Source: Leptolinea sp. HRD-7 (lineage in GTDB: Bacteria > Chloroflexota > Anaerolineae > Anaerolineales > Anaerolineaceae). From it: a stretch of 64,000 nucleotides of DNA. The first letter of the stretch is position 1; every line of letters begins with the position of its first letter. Position numbers and translations under genes: made by a program. Below the pieces are notes generated by a model that worked only from the letters and a program-made list of their open reading frames with translations, searched no databases and had not been told where the DNA came from. Positions 18,516-27,478 of this stretch are shown piece after piece. The stretch lies in contig AP024711.1 in the NCBI GenBank assembly GCA_024363285.1, positions 1 through 64,000 of the forward strand, read 5' to 3'.

Positions 18516-20453
18516 ATGAAAATTGATTCTACGTCGGGGGCAACCATACTCGAACCCGGTTATGATCAAACACCGCCAAAGAGCTGGCGAAGTTGGTTGA
18601 TCGGAAATCCGCTTTCTACTGCTGACGCGCCCAATCAAACCATCGGTAAATTGATCGGGCTGGCCGTTTTTGCCTCAGATGCTCTTTCTTCGACGGCGTA
18701 CGCGTCGCAAGAAATTTTGATCATTCTGGCATATGCCGGGTCTCAGGCGCTGGGTTTTGTTTTCCCGATCTCGCTGGCTATTGTGACCTTAATGGCCATT
18801 GTGTCCATTTCATATGAACAGACCATCCATGCTTACCCGGGCGGCGGTGGCGCCTACATTGTGGCGCGTGACAACCTGGGCGAGCTGCCGGCGCAGACCG
18901 CCGGCGCGGCTTTATTGACAGACTATATCCTCACGGTTGCCGTATCCATTTCTTCCGGCGTGGCGCAGATCGTTTCAGCTTTCCCTCGATTGTTTCCCTA
19001 CCGTGTTGAGATCGCTGTGGGTATGGTGCTGTTCATTATGCTGGTCAATTTGCGCGGTGTAAAAGAATCTGGAATGGCGTTTGCTATTCCAACCTATTTC
19101 TTTGTGGCTACCATGTTCATCACAGTGGGAGTGGGGTTTTTCCGCTACTTCACCGGAACGCTGGGTTCGGTGATCAACCCGCCGGAACTGGAAACTGCCG
19201 GAATGGTGGCGACGGCTGTCACACCGTTCCTTTTATTGCACGCCTTTTCCAGCGGTACCGCCGCGTTGACCGGTATAGAAGCCATCTCTAACGGGATCAC
19301 AGCCTTCAAAGAACCCCGCAGCAAAAATGCCGGTATCACTCTGGTATGGATGTCTGGTATTCTGGCCTCACTGTTCCTGGGGATTTCTTTTCTGATCGGT
19401 CCAATTCATGCCGTGCCATCAGAACAGGAAACCGTCATTTCACAATTGGCCCGTACGGTTTTCGGAGGGCAGGGAGCGTTATACCTGGCTTTGATCGGCG
19501 GTACGGCCGTGATTTTGATCATGGCGGCCAATACCGCTTTTGCCGATTTTCCGCGTCTTTCGGCTTTGCACGCCGGTGATGGATTCTTGCCCCGTCAGAT
19601 GACCTTCAAGGGCAGCCGGCTGGTTTTTTCACGCGGCATTGTAACACTGGCGGCTATTTCATCGTTATTGATCATCGTGTTTCAGGCCAGCGTGACCCGC
19701 TTGATCCCGCTGTATGCCATCGGGGTATTCCTGTCATTCACTCTGTCACAGGCCGGAATGGCAAAACGGTGGTGGAAATCGGGCCATTTAAAACCGGGGG
19801 AAGAAGTTGTGGAACCGGGTTCTGTGATAACGTACGATAAGAACTGGTTGCTGAAATTGGTCATTAATGGTTTTGGGGCATTATGCACAGCCATGGTAAT
19901 GGTGGTTTTCGCGATCACAAAATTCAAAGACGGCGCGTGGATTATTATCATTCTTGTTCCCGTTCTGGTAACGATTTTCTTCCGTATCCATCACCATTAC
20001 AAGCATGTGGCAGATAAGCTTTCACTGCAACATTACCATTCTGTATCGATCAAACGTCACCGGGTGATTGTGTTGATCGCCGGTGTGCACCGGGGTTCAT
20101 TGGCCGCGTTGACATACGCTCGCATGCTCTCCGACGACGTCACATCACTGCATGTATCCACTGATCCTCTGGAATCAAAAAAGGTTCGCGAGAAATGGGA
20201 AATGTATGGAGAGGGAACTCGACTGGTTATGCTGGAATCACCATACCGGTTATTGATCGAACCGGTTATGAATTACATCGAACAGTTGCTGAATAAGCGC
20301 ATGCCAAATGAGATCATTACCGTAGTGGTACCGCAATTTGTTCCGAAGCACTGGTGGGAAAACTTCCTGCACAGTCAAACGGCGATGATGCTGCGAATGG
20401 CCTTCATGTTCAAACCCGGTCTGGTGATCATTGAAGTTCCTTACCAGATTTAA
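18516..20453 (+). CDS. kimA: KimA-type potassium importer (APC superfamily)
   Basis: A 645-residue protein that follows Bacillus KimA (YdaO) closely from end to end: DALSSTAYASQEILIILA, AYPGGGGAYIVARDNLGE, LLTDYILTVAVSISSGVAQI and LTGIEAISNGI in a 12-span APC core. A C-terminal cytoplasmic domain of about 150 residues starts after the last span (HRVIVLIAGVHRG onward). Known members are high-affinity K+ importers inhibited by c-di-AMP. It is transcribed divergently from the manganese exporter across a ~190-bp AT-rich region. I saw no ydaO riboswitch there. Confidence 0.9.
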   Translation: MKIDSTSGATILEPGYDQTPPKSWRSWLIGNPLSTADAPNQTIGKLIGLAVFASDALSSTAYASQEILIILAYAGSQALGFVFPISLAIVTLMAIVSISYEQTIHAYPGGGGAYIVARDNLGELPAQTAGAALLTDYILTVAVSISSGVAQIVSAFPRLFPYRVEIAVGMVLFIMLVNLRGVKESGMAFAIPTYFFVATMFITVGVGFFRYFTGTLGSVINPPELETAGMVATAVTPFLLLHAFSSGTAALTGIEAISNGITAFKEPRSKNAGITLVWMSGILASLFLGISFLIGPIHAVPSEQETVISQLARTVFGGQGALYLALIGGTAVILIMAANTAFADFPRLSALHAGDGFLPRQMTFKGSRLVFSRGIVTLAAISSLLIIVFQASVTRLIPLYAIGVFLSFTLSQAGMAKRWWKSGHLKPGEEVVEPGSVITYDKNWLLKLVINGFGALCTAMVMVVFAITKFKDGAWIIIILVPVLVTIFFRIHHHYKHVADKLSLQHYHSVSIKRHRVIVLIAGVHRGSLAALTYARMLSDDVTSLHVSTDPLESKKVREKWEMYGEGTRLVMLESPYRLLIEPVMNYIEQLLNKRMPNEIITVVVPQFVPKHWWENFLHSQTAMMLRMAFMFKPGLVIIEVPYQI

Positions 20454-20482
20454 CGTATTCGAAAAATCGAAAATCATCGATC

Positions 20483-20513
20483 ACAGGGCTGCCTGTTTTT
20501 TAGGCAGCCCTGT
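20483..20513 (+). terminator. Stem-loop after the potassium importer
   Basis: ACAGGGCTGCCT pairs with AGGCAGCCCTGT (12 bp) around a seven-base T-rich loop, 30 bp after the stop. The downstream T-tract is weak. It may serve both convergent genes. Confidence 0.75.
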
Positions 20514-20661
20514 TCTGTTACCGCGCGGATCGAGACGCCTCACAGCGTCATGGCACTTTTTCTGGCAGGATGACAGCTCCCTGCAGAGTATACGATGTGA
20601 AGCATCTCGCATTTTTTATATTGCAATACATACCATCCATTACCGGCGAATTAGATCCTGT

Positions 20662-21282
20662 CTACTTCCATTCATCCGGCAGTTCTCGCCCGGCCGCCAA
20701 CAACAGCTCCTGATGATCCGCTACAGAGGCGGCATACTTCTTCGCGCGGCACTTCTCATAATATTCCAGTGACTTTTCAAGATCGGCTTCCTGGCGGGCA
20801 TCGTAATATTTATGGGCATAAATGCGGGCGAGCAAGTGCCAGCCGTACACATTCTCGTTGACTTCCGCGCCCTGCGCTTTTTCCTGAACCTTCATAGAAT
20901 CCAGAATATAATCCAGTGCCGCACGGGCATTTTCACGGTCTTTATCGGAATACTTCGCTTTATCCTTAAAAACATCCGCTGGTAAAAATTTTTGCATGGC
21001 TGTCATCTGGTAGCCGTAAAACGTCAGATTATAGGCTGAAAGGTCCTCCGGCAGGGGAGCGGGAACATCACCGGGGAAAAGGACCGGTTTGCCATCGGTC
21101 CCCAGAACCGGTCCGGCCGGTGTGGGCGTGTCAACCGGTTTCGCGGGTTCCGGTGTGGCCGAAGGTTGAACGACTTCGGGCTTCGCTGCCGCAGCCGGTT
21201 CAGCCGGCTTTCCCCCGCACGCGCTGACAAGCCCGAGCACGGCACATAGAGCCAGCATGGCGAACATTGTTCTGTGATTCAT
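20662..21282 (-). CDS. Secreted lipoprotein with helical repeat-like C-terminal domain
   Basis: A 206-residue protein with a lipoprotein signal (cleavage before Cys in LGLVSACGG, residue 22) and a Pro/Ala/Thr-rich linker to about residue 75. The C-terminal domain is helical and resembles a short TPR-like segment (ALDYILDSMK, LLARIYAHKYYDARQEADLEKSL, YYEKCRAKKY). Function unknown. Its ATG overlaps the stop codon of the upstream lipoprotein gene by four bases, so the two are co-translated and probably act together on the cell surface. Confidence 0.85.
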   Translation of the reverse strand: MNHRTMFAMLALCAVLGLVSACGGKPAEPAAAAKPEVVQPSATPEPAKPVDTPTPAGPVLGTDGKPVLFPGDVPAPLPEDLSAYNLTFYGYQMTAMQKFLPADVFKDKAKYSDKDRENARAALDYILDSMKVQEKAQGAEVNENVYGWHLLARIYAHKYYDARQEADLEKSLEYYEKCRAKKYAASVADHQELLLAAGRELPDEWK

Positions 21283-21887
21283 TTTTTCCTCCCATTGTAT
21301 GTATCTGAATTCTGGATGAACATCGTCATTAAAGATCTTCCCAGTTCAACCGGGTCAAATTGTGGATAGGCGGACGGTATGAACCCGATATAAAAACACT
21401 CGTCACCGCGGGTCACCACAAAATCGGCATCGTATTCCCCTATCATGTAATAGCAGCCGCTATCCCACAGCGGCGATTCCACCCATACCAGGCTGCCCGG
21501 GTTGGCGGCCGTTCGGTAATCTTCCAACTTTTCCACCCCGCCCCGCGCGTGCGCTCTGAACCGGATCTCCACTGTTGCTGTGTACACGCTCCAAAAGTTA
21601 CCGGCGGGTTCACCGTTCTCCGGGTGGTTGTATTCCGGTTCGAGGTACTGGTAATCGGTATAGCCGGTGATCGCAGAAAGGTCATCGATGGTTACAACAT
21701 CGGAAATTCGCATGGGCCTGCGCGGTTCAACGGTGGGCGGTTGGGTTGTCGGGGTACTGGCTGCCGATGGTACGAATACCATGGTTTCAGCAGGCTTAAC
21801 CACCGGAGATACGGTCACACCACCGCAGCCGGTTAAAAAGAGAACAACCGGAATAGCGGCAAACAGGAGACGGATTCGGATTTTCAT
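21279..21887 (-). CDS. Secreted lipoprotein of unknown function
   Basis: A 202-residue protein with a lipobox FLTGC (Cys21), a short Thr/Pro-rich linker, and a compact domain of about 140 residues beginning MRISDVVTIDDLSAITGY. The domain has predicted strands ending in AYPQFDPVELGRSLMTMFI, which resembles the extracellular DUF3558-like lipoprotein domains, but I cannot confirm this. It is the first gene of a two-gene operon with an ATGA overlap to the next lipoprotein. Confidence 0.82.
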   Translation of the reverse strand: MKIRIRLLFAAIPVVLFLTGCGGVTVSPVVKPAETMVFVPSAASTPTTQPPTVEPRRPMRISDVVTIDDLSAITGYTDYQYLEPEYNHPENGEPAGNFWSVYTATVEIRFRAHARGGVEKLEDYRTAANPGSLVWVESPLWDSGCYYMIGEYDADFVVTRGDECFYIGFIPSAYPQFDPVELGRSLMTMFIQNSDTYNGRKK

Positions 21888-22060
21888 GGGTGTGGGGATT
21901 AAATAGAATATCTGTCATTATTATACAGAATGTGTCAACATAGCCGGACAGGTGGGAATTGCGCGGTTAAGTTTTCTCCACCATCAAATTTTTTCTCTGT
22001 ACTTGTCCATATAGGTACACAGTTTGACTGCAACCCGGTTATAACGGGTTATCAATAAGT

Positions 22061-22088
22061 TTGACAACCCTGGTTATCCATCTATACT
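22061..22088 (+). promoter_or_regulatory. Consensus promoter for the beta-helix surface protein
   Basis: TTGACA (22061-22066) and TATACT (22083-22088) are separated by 16 bases. The predicted transcript starts near 22095, about 330 bases before the coding start, so the mRNA has an unusually long leader. Confidence 0.7.
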
Positions 22089-22196
22089 GAATATATCGTT
22101 CAGGGAAAGCATAACTGTACGCTGTATTCTTTTCCCAAAACAGAACTCAACCAATACGGCATTCAACACGTCTACCCTGTTGAAAGCCAGGATCTA

Positions 22197-22290
22197 CCGC
22201 CATAAATTGGTCGCTTACCCGGTATTCATCGGGAATGGCGGCAGGGAGCCAGTAGCGAAACCGGTCACGTTGTATGACCGGTTGTTTGTT
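22197..22290 (+). promoter_or_regulatory. Structured mRNA leader with a terminator-like hairpin
   Basis: CCGCCAT (22197-22203) pairs with ATGGCGG (22235-22241) around an inner stem CCCG/CGGG. Downstream, AACCGGTCA (22259-22267) pairs with TGACCGGTT (22275-22283) and is followed by the T-rich GTTTGTTTT. This could be an attenuator or riboswitch, but it matches no class that I know. The stretch 21888-22424 holds this leader and its promoter and no gene. Confidence 0.45.
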
Positions 22291-22424
22291 TTATGGCGCT
22301 CGGTTAACAGTTCCACGGCATTTATTCTCCGTGACCGGAGGAGAGAGGAGGTTCCCGGCCAACAGCTGCCGGCCGGACCACCGGAATTGTTGGATCCATA
22401 TCTCACCCTGACAGGAGGAACAAA

Positions 22425-25001
22425 ATGGGTAAGAAAAAATGGTTTATCGTCCTGTTTTATGTATTGTTCATTCTGGTATACACCCTGGCGTTGACCATCC
22501 CAATCGGCATGGTGGTCAAAGCCGACGACCCTGCCCCCGCGGACCCGCCGGCGGAAGAAGTGGCGCCAGAAGACCCGCCGCCTGAAGAATTGCCACCTGA
22601 AGAAGCGCCGGCTGAACCGCCGACAACTGAACCGGTGTATGTTGAGCCGGTTTATATGGAACCGGCCGCCCCAATTGAGCTTCCGGTTGAGGTGGAGCAG
22701 CCACCCGCGGACACGGCTGAATTACCGGTGACAGCCGTTGAGCCGCAACCCGCAGGGTATACCGGTCAACCGGATGCGGGAATCCTGCCAGCGATGAATC
22801 CAAATAATGGCGATCCGGCGGATGAATCATCAACGGATGGAGAAGTACCGAAGGCGGTCCCCGTGGTGATAGAAGCGCCTCAACCGCAGGTGTTTGATGC
22901 CCCCGCGCTGCCAGCGGTGGTGAATGAAGAACCACCTTCCGCGCCGCTCGAAGTTCTGGAAGCGCTGCCTGAAGGAGCCAATCTGGTTGTATTGGACCAG
23001 GATGGCGGGGCAGTTTCTCTCGCCTCAAATGAAGCCGAAGAAACGCTGGTTAATGGAGACCCGATGTATTGCGCCGGCACTGATGCCCCGGGAAGCGCGT
23101 CTTGCGTTTCTTATGGCACTATAGAAGCCGCGATCAACCATGCCAAACTCCCGGGTAATGGAAACTGCACTATCTATGTGGAAGTCGGGTACTCCAGCCC
23201 CACGCACAACACCATTGTCATTAACGGCTCTGATTTTGACACGAATTCCAGCATCAGCCTGTTCGGCGGATACGACCTGGTGACCAAAACCGTGGTGGGA
23301 CAAACTGCTCTCGAGCAAAACTTCCTTATCAGCAATATTACCGGTTCACTTTCACTGGCCAATTTCCTGATCCAGGAGTTTTCCACCGGCAACAACACCA
23401 TCGAAGTGAACAATTCTGACGATGTGACTCTGAATAACATGGACATCAACAATTCTGGCAATGGAAATGCCGTGCGCATCAATCACAGCCGGAATGTGGT
23501 CATCCGAAATTCAAAAATTCACGAAGAAGGTATCGGGTTTGGCGTGTTTGTTCATTCCAGCGACAACATCAATATTGTCAATACGGCCATTAAAGAATAC
23601 GGCAGTGATGGCGGGGTCTTCATGGAAAACACCGACGATGTACTGCTTGAGAAAATTGTCATTCAATCGCACGATCCCGGTTGTGTTCTCAGCGGCTGCT
23701 ATACTCACGCGATCCGTCTGAATGGAGGCTCGAATTACACGCTGCGTGATGTGACGGCTGTCAGCGACCATGGATCTGGTTTGTCAACCGATACCCACAT
23801 AAGCGGATATGTGCGTATCTTTGACAGCGAATTTGATGATAACGGTCAGCGCGGAGTTTCCATTTTCTCCGGCGGACCGGTAACCATCACCAACACGTCG
23901 ATACGTGATAACAATGGCGACTACGGTCTGGTGGTTCATTCTGATACCATCGATCTGAAGACCGTCAATGTTGATTCCAACCTTAATCGGGGAGCTGAAC
24001 TTTTCGCGTCTGGTTGGATCAATATTCTTTCTTCAACGTTTTCCGGTAACCATCATAACTACGGTCTTTATGCTACCAGCGCCAATCAATATATCAGCGT
24101 AAATGGGATTTCTGCTAATGGAAATGATAATTTCGGCGCGCAGCTTTTGGCGGATACGTATATCAGTGTCTTCAACAGTCAGTTCAACGCGAATGGATAT
24201 TATGGTCTGTTTGCAGAAGCGCCGAATACCGTTATAGTGAACAGCGTCACCAGTTCCGGAAATTCTGATGATGGTGTTGTGTTGAATTCCGCCGGAAACA
24301 TCACGGTAACCTGCAGTGTGTTCAAGCATAACGGTGAAGACGGGTTGGAGTCGACCATGACAGGTGCAGGTTCCACGCTTACCCTGAATTCCGTAACGAT
24401 CAGCGGTAACCATCTGCCGATGGATATTTCGGGTGGTACGGTGATCGAGAACCTGAATTATCCTTGCGGCGGCAGTTCAAGCAGTGGTGACGGCGGCGAT
24501 GCGGATGAGACAGCCGCGGCTGCTGTCGCCGCGGCGGCGCCGGCAGCCATTCTGTACATTATGCCGCCCGGCGCTGAATTTATCCCGGTGACCGGCGGTG
24601 AATTTATTGACCTGTCATGCACGGGTATAAGCCTGTTGAGACTGCCTGATGGCGAAGAGACGGTCATCAACCAGGCCATGTGCGGGTACAAAGGCGCGAT
24701 GGAGCTGGTATCACCGGATGAGCTGCCATCACCTGTGCCGGAGCCGTGGACGTTTGTCGATGGATTCACGGTCACATTGATGTTTGGCGAGAATGTGGTG
24801 GTAGACGCTTTCGAAGGCGCTACCTATACGGTACGTTTCCCGATCACCAATGCCCAGAAAGACGACACATTCCATATTCTGTATTGGGACGTGGAAGCCA
24901 ACGACGGTCTCGGCGGTTGGGTAGATCTGGGAGGCGCGCGTGAAGCGCTGATGTGGGTGGAAACCCACAACCGCACCGGGACGTTCGTACTGGTAAAGTA
25001 A
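22425..25001 (+). CDS. Large secreted parallel beta-helix surface protein
   Basis: An 858-residue protein with an N-terminal signal/membrane segment (about 5-28), a Pro/Glu-rich low-complexity stalk (about 30-190), and a right-handed parallel beta-helix (about 240-680). The helix consists of repeated rungs such as NVVIRNSKIH and DVLLEKIVIQ, many ending in Asn/Asp-Asn ladders. A Gly/Ala-rich spacer and a C-terminal beta domain of about 150 residues follow. There is no sorting motif or C-terminal membrane anchor. Such helices occur in adhesins and polysaccharide-active proteins; the target is unknown. A strong AGGAGG site sits six bases before the ATG, at the end of a ~330-base leader. Confidence 0.88.
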   Translation: MGKKKWFIVLFYVLFILVYTLALTIPIGMVVKADDPAPADPPAEEVAPEDPPPEELPPEEAPAEPPTTEPVYVEPVYMEPAAPIELPVEVEQPPADTAELPVTAVEPQPAGYTGQPDAGILPAMNPNNGDPADESSTDGEVPKAVPVVIEAPQPQVFDAPALPAVVNEEPPSAPLEVLEALPEGANLVVLDQDGGAVSLASNEAEETLVNGDPMYCAGTDAPGSASCVSYGTIEAAINHAKLPGNGNCTIYVEVGYSSPTHNTIVINGSDFDTNSSISLFGGYDLVTKTVVGQTALEQNFLISNITGSLSLANFLIQEFSTGNNTIEVNNSDDVTLNNMDINNSGNGNAVRINHSRNVVIRNSKIHEEGIGFGVFVHSSDNINIVNTAIKEYGSDGGVFMENTDDVLLEKIVIQSHDPGCVLSGCYTHAIRLNGGSNYTLRDVTAVSDHGSGLSTDTHISGYVRIFDSEFDDNGQRGVSIFSGGPVTITNTSIRDNNGDYGLVVHSDTIDLKTVNVDSNLNRGAELFASGWINILSSTFSGNHHNYGLYATSANQYISVNGISANGNDNFGAQLLADTYISVFNSQFNANGYYGLFAEAPNTVIVNSVTSSGNSDDGVVLNSAGNITVTCSVFKHNGEDGLESTMTGAGSTLTLNSVTISGNHLPMDISGGTVIENLNYPCGGSSSSGDGGDADETAAAAVAAAAPAAILYIMPPGAEFIPVTGGEFIDLSCTGISLLRLPDGEETVINQAMCGYKGAMELVSPDELPSPVPEPWTFVDGFTVTLMFGENVVVDAFEGATYTVRFPITNAQKDDTFHILYWDVEANDGLGGWVDLGGAREALMWVETHNRTGTFVLVK

Positions 25002-25022
25002 GTTTATGTTGAGTATTGTTTT

Positions 25023-25056
25023 CCCCCGTCCTGTTACCGGTCGGGGGATTTTGTTG
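25023..25056 (+). terminator. Rho-independent terminator of the beta-helix gene
   Basis: CCCCCG (25023-25028) pairs with CGGGGG (25042-25047), followed by ATTTTGTTGTT. It lies about 20 bases after the stop codon. Confidence 0.8.
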
Positions 25057-25108
25057 TTATATTCTGTAAATATCTTACGTGGATGTCACTGAGTAAATAT
25101 CGCAAGGC

Positions 25109-25132
25109 GTAGGGGCGGACAGCGTCCGCCCG
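25109..25132. repeat. Solo palindromic GTAGGGGCGG element
   Basis: GTAGGGGCGGACAGCGTCCG continuing CCCG forms a short palindrome that matches the terminal arms of the tandem elements at 56092-56472. Confidence 0.6.
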
Positions 25133-25189
25133 GGCATGTGTGTCACAGATGCCGGCGGCCGGACACAAACGCCAATCTCCCGGTCCGCG

Positions 25190-25201
25190 TATAATTTAAC
25201 C
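25190..25201 (+). promoter_or_regulatory. -10 box placed for a leaderless transcript
   Basis: TATAAT (25190-25195) ends six bases before the ATG at 25202 and no ribosome binding site is present, so transcription should begin at or next to the start codon. No clear -35 box is seen. Confidence 0.55.
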
Positions 25202-26404
25202 ATGATCATCTGGCCGATACTTTTCTGGATATGTGTTGTCACGCTGGTGTACATCTACGCCGGCTACCCGCTGATTATCTACCTTGTTGCCCGCCTCAAG
25301 AAACCGGTGACGGTTGACCCGCCGGCGGTTTGGCCCCCGGTCACCATTCTGATCGCGGCGTACAACGAAGAGACCGTTATCCAGGCCAAGCTGCACAACA
25401 GCCTGTCATTGGATTACCCGCGCGAAAAATTGCAGGTGCTTGTTGCGGCGGATGGTTCCAACGACCGCACGGTGGAACTTGTTCAAGAATATGCCTCCCG
25501 CGGTGTTGACCTGAGTTACCAGCCGAAACGCGAGGGCAAATCCATGGCCCTTAACCGCGCTATGGATAAGGTCACCGGTGAGATCATTCTGTTCTCAGAT
25601 GCCAATAACATGTTTGAGCCTGATGTGCTGAAACGGCTGGTACCGTACTTCAGCCGGCCGGACGTGGGCGGGGTGACCGGCGCCAAACACGTGCGCGCGT
25701 TTGACAGCGCTCTGGGCCATTCCGAAGGCCTGTACTGGAAGTATGAATCCTTCATAAAAAAGCAGGAAGCCCGCTGGCACAGTTGCACGGCCGTAACCGG
25801 CGAAATATTCGCGGTTCGATCGGCGCTGTATACACCCATCCCGGCAAAGATCATCAACGATGATTTTTACACCATGCTCTCGCTTCTCGTCCGCGGCTAT
25901 CGTGTGCTGTATGATGATGGCGCGAAATCGTTCGAGAAGGTTTCTCAGACCGCCGGCGGTGAACGCGAACGCCGCGCCCGCATGACGGCCGGTATTTACC
26001 AGGTTTTTCCACTGGTATTTTCAGCGGATGTAATGAAACGTCCGGGGCTCTTCTGGCGGATCGTTTCGCACAAGCTCTCTCGCCCGGTAATTCCTTTTGC
26101 CATGTTGGGCGCCTTACTGGCCGGGCTTTTGTCCGTCATCTTCCCGGCGGCCTCTACGGGCAATCCGGTTGCGGATTTCTTCCGGCTCGCCGCGCCATGG
26201 GGATGGATCTTCCTCGGGTTGCAGGCATTGTTCTACCTGATGGCGTTAATCGGCAGCAAGACCGGTAAGAACAGCCTGATCGGGCGGCTGCTGTATGTCC
26301 CCGCGTTTTTGGTCAGCTCAAATTTCGCGCTCTTTATGGGCTTTGTGCGTTTTAGCCGCCGTACTCAACAGGCTTCCTGGAACCGCGTCAGACGGGTAGA
26401 TTGA
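25202..26404 (+). CDS. Processive-type family 2 glycosyltransferase
   Basis: A 400-residue membrane enzyme: one N-terminal span, a GT2 (GT-A fold) domain at about residues 50-280, and three to four C-terminal spans. Motifs follow the cellulose/hyaluronan synthase pattern: ILIAAYNEE, VAADGSNDRT, FSDANN in place of the usual DxD, GEIFAVRS, INDDF and a basic ERERRARM motif replacing QxxRW. It probably polymerises or transfers sugars from UDP- or GDP-sugars at the inner face of the membrane. The ATG at 25202 is chosen because a TATAAT box lies directly upstream; the frame extends further left without support. Confidence 0.88.
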   Translation: MIIWPILFWICVVTLVYIYAGYPLIIYLVARLKKPVTVDPPAVWPPVTILIAAYNEETVIQAKLHNSLSLDYPREKLQVLVAADGSNDRTVELVQEYASRGVDLSYQPKREGKSMALNRAMDKVTGEIILFSDANNMFEPDVLKRLVPYFSRPDVGGVTGAKHVRAFDSALGHSEGLYWKYESFIKKQEARWHSCTAVTGEIFAVRSALYTPIPAKIINDDFYTMLSLLVRGYRVLYDDGAKSFEKVSQTAGGERERRARMTAGIYQVFPLVFSADVMKRPGLFWRIVSHKLSRPVIPFAMLGALLAGLLSVIFPAASTGNPVADFFRLAAPWGWIFLGLQALFYLMALIGSKTGKNSLIGRLLYVPAFLVSSNFALFMGFVRFSRRTQQASWNRVRRVD

Positions 26405-26461
26405 TTCAAAATCCGCCAATCTGCCAGAAATTGCAGATTTATGGATTAAAATTGGCGGGTT

Positions 26462-27478
26462 ATGAACAAGAAACTGTCCGTTTTATTCCTCTTAATAATG
26501 CTCACCGGCTGTTCGTCTATCGGGCAGGCGGCTTCGTTTGGTGCCAACCCCACGGCTGCTATGCAGACGTCCGTCGCGCAGCAGGTGGCAACCCTGGCCT
26601 TTCAGCAGACAGTTGTGGCGCAGCAGGTGCAGACCATGAAAGCCGCTCTGCCTACAGCTACCTTCACCCCGGCTCCTCCGACCGCCATTCCCCCCACACC
26701 CACAGCCACCGTGGAGATCGTCAACACGCCGGTTGCCGGCCCATTGACCGACCCGCAGAACAACCTTTCTGAAAAAGGCTGGGGGCAGGCGCCTGTCATT
26801 CCGGAAAGCGTAAGCGACCGGGTCAAAGCGATCTATCAGACCGGTCTAAAAATGGGGAACGATCCGCACCATTTCTCGGTAGCCGGAGACTGCCAGTCCG
26901 TCCCCAACATGTTCATGGGGTTGTACGACGGCGACCGCTACCGCCTTTCGGATAAAGACCAATATCTGCAGGAAACCATTGCTTACTTCAAAGGGCAATT
27001 CAGCCGTGACGGTATAGCCGTTCGGCAGGGTTTTGGCATCACCAGCATCATGGATCCCACCTGGTCTGAACCCGGTATCTGCAATCCGGATGAAACGCCG
27101 CTCGATTGTGAGTTCCGCGTGAACAAACCCTCATATCTTTTCATAATGATGGGCACCAACTGGAAGAATGGCAACGCGGAAGGGTATGCGAAATATCTGC
27201 GTCAGGTGGTGGATATCAGCATTCAGCATGGTGTTATTCCTATTCTGGCCTCAAAAATTGACAATATTGAAGGCGACCATTCCATCAACGCGGTGACAGC
27301 CGGTGTGGCGCATGAGTATGATATTCCCTACTGGAACCCCTGGCTGGCAGCCGATCCTTTGCCCCATCACGGGCTTGATTCAGACCGGGGAGACGTGTAT
27401 TTTTCACCGGATGCTCAATCTGTGCGTGAGATCAATGGTTTACGAACGCTCGATGTCATCTGGAAGGCTGTGCGATGA
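26462..27478 (+). CDS. SGNH-like lipoprotein, paralogue of the N-domain at 29386
   Basis: A 338-residue lipoprotein (lipobox LTGCSS, Cys17) with a Gln/Thr/Pro-rich linker and a domain of about 230 residues with SGNH/GDSL-hydrolase features. Block I reads AGDCQS, with Cys where the nucleophilic Ser of GDS normally stands. MGTNW keeps the block III Asn. At the block V position DVYF has Phe where the catalytic His is expected. It is probably on the cell surface and related to polysaccharide modification, but may be inactive. The stop overlaps the ATG of the metallo-hydrolase gene by four bases. A TAAAAT box lies nine bases before the ATG. Confidence 0.78.
   Translation: MNKKLSVLFLLIMLTGCSSIGQAASFGANPTAAMQTSVAQQVATLAFQQTVVAQQVQTMKAALPTATFTPAPPTAIPPTPTATVEIVNTPVAGPLTDPQNNLSEKGWGQAPVIPESVSDRVKAIYQTGLKMGNDPHHFSVAGDCQSVPNMFMGLYDGDRYRLSDKDQYLQETIAYFKGQFSRDGIAVRQGFGITSIMDPTWSEPGICNPDETPLDCEFRVNKPSYLFIMMGTNWKNGNAEGYAKYLRQVVDISIQHGVIPILASKIDNIEGDHSINAVTAGVAHEYDIPYWNPWLAADPLPHHGLDSDRGDVYFSPDAQSVREINGLRTLDVIWKAVR

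Noticed and set aside
22180..22494. A 104-residue plus-strand frame overlapping the start of the beta-helix gene
   Set aside because: It runs through the structured leader and into the coding region in the wrong frame, with no ribosome binding site.
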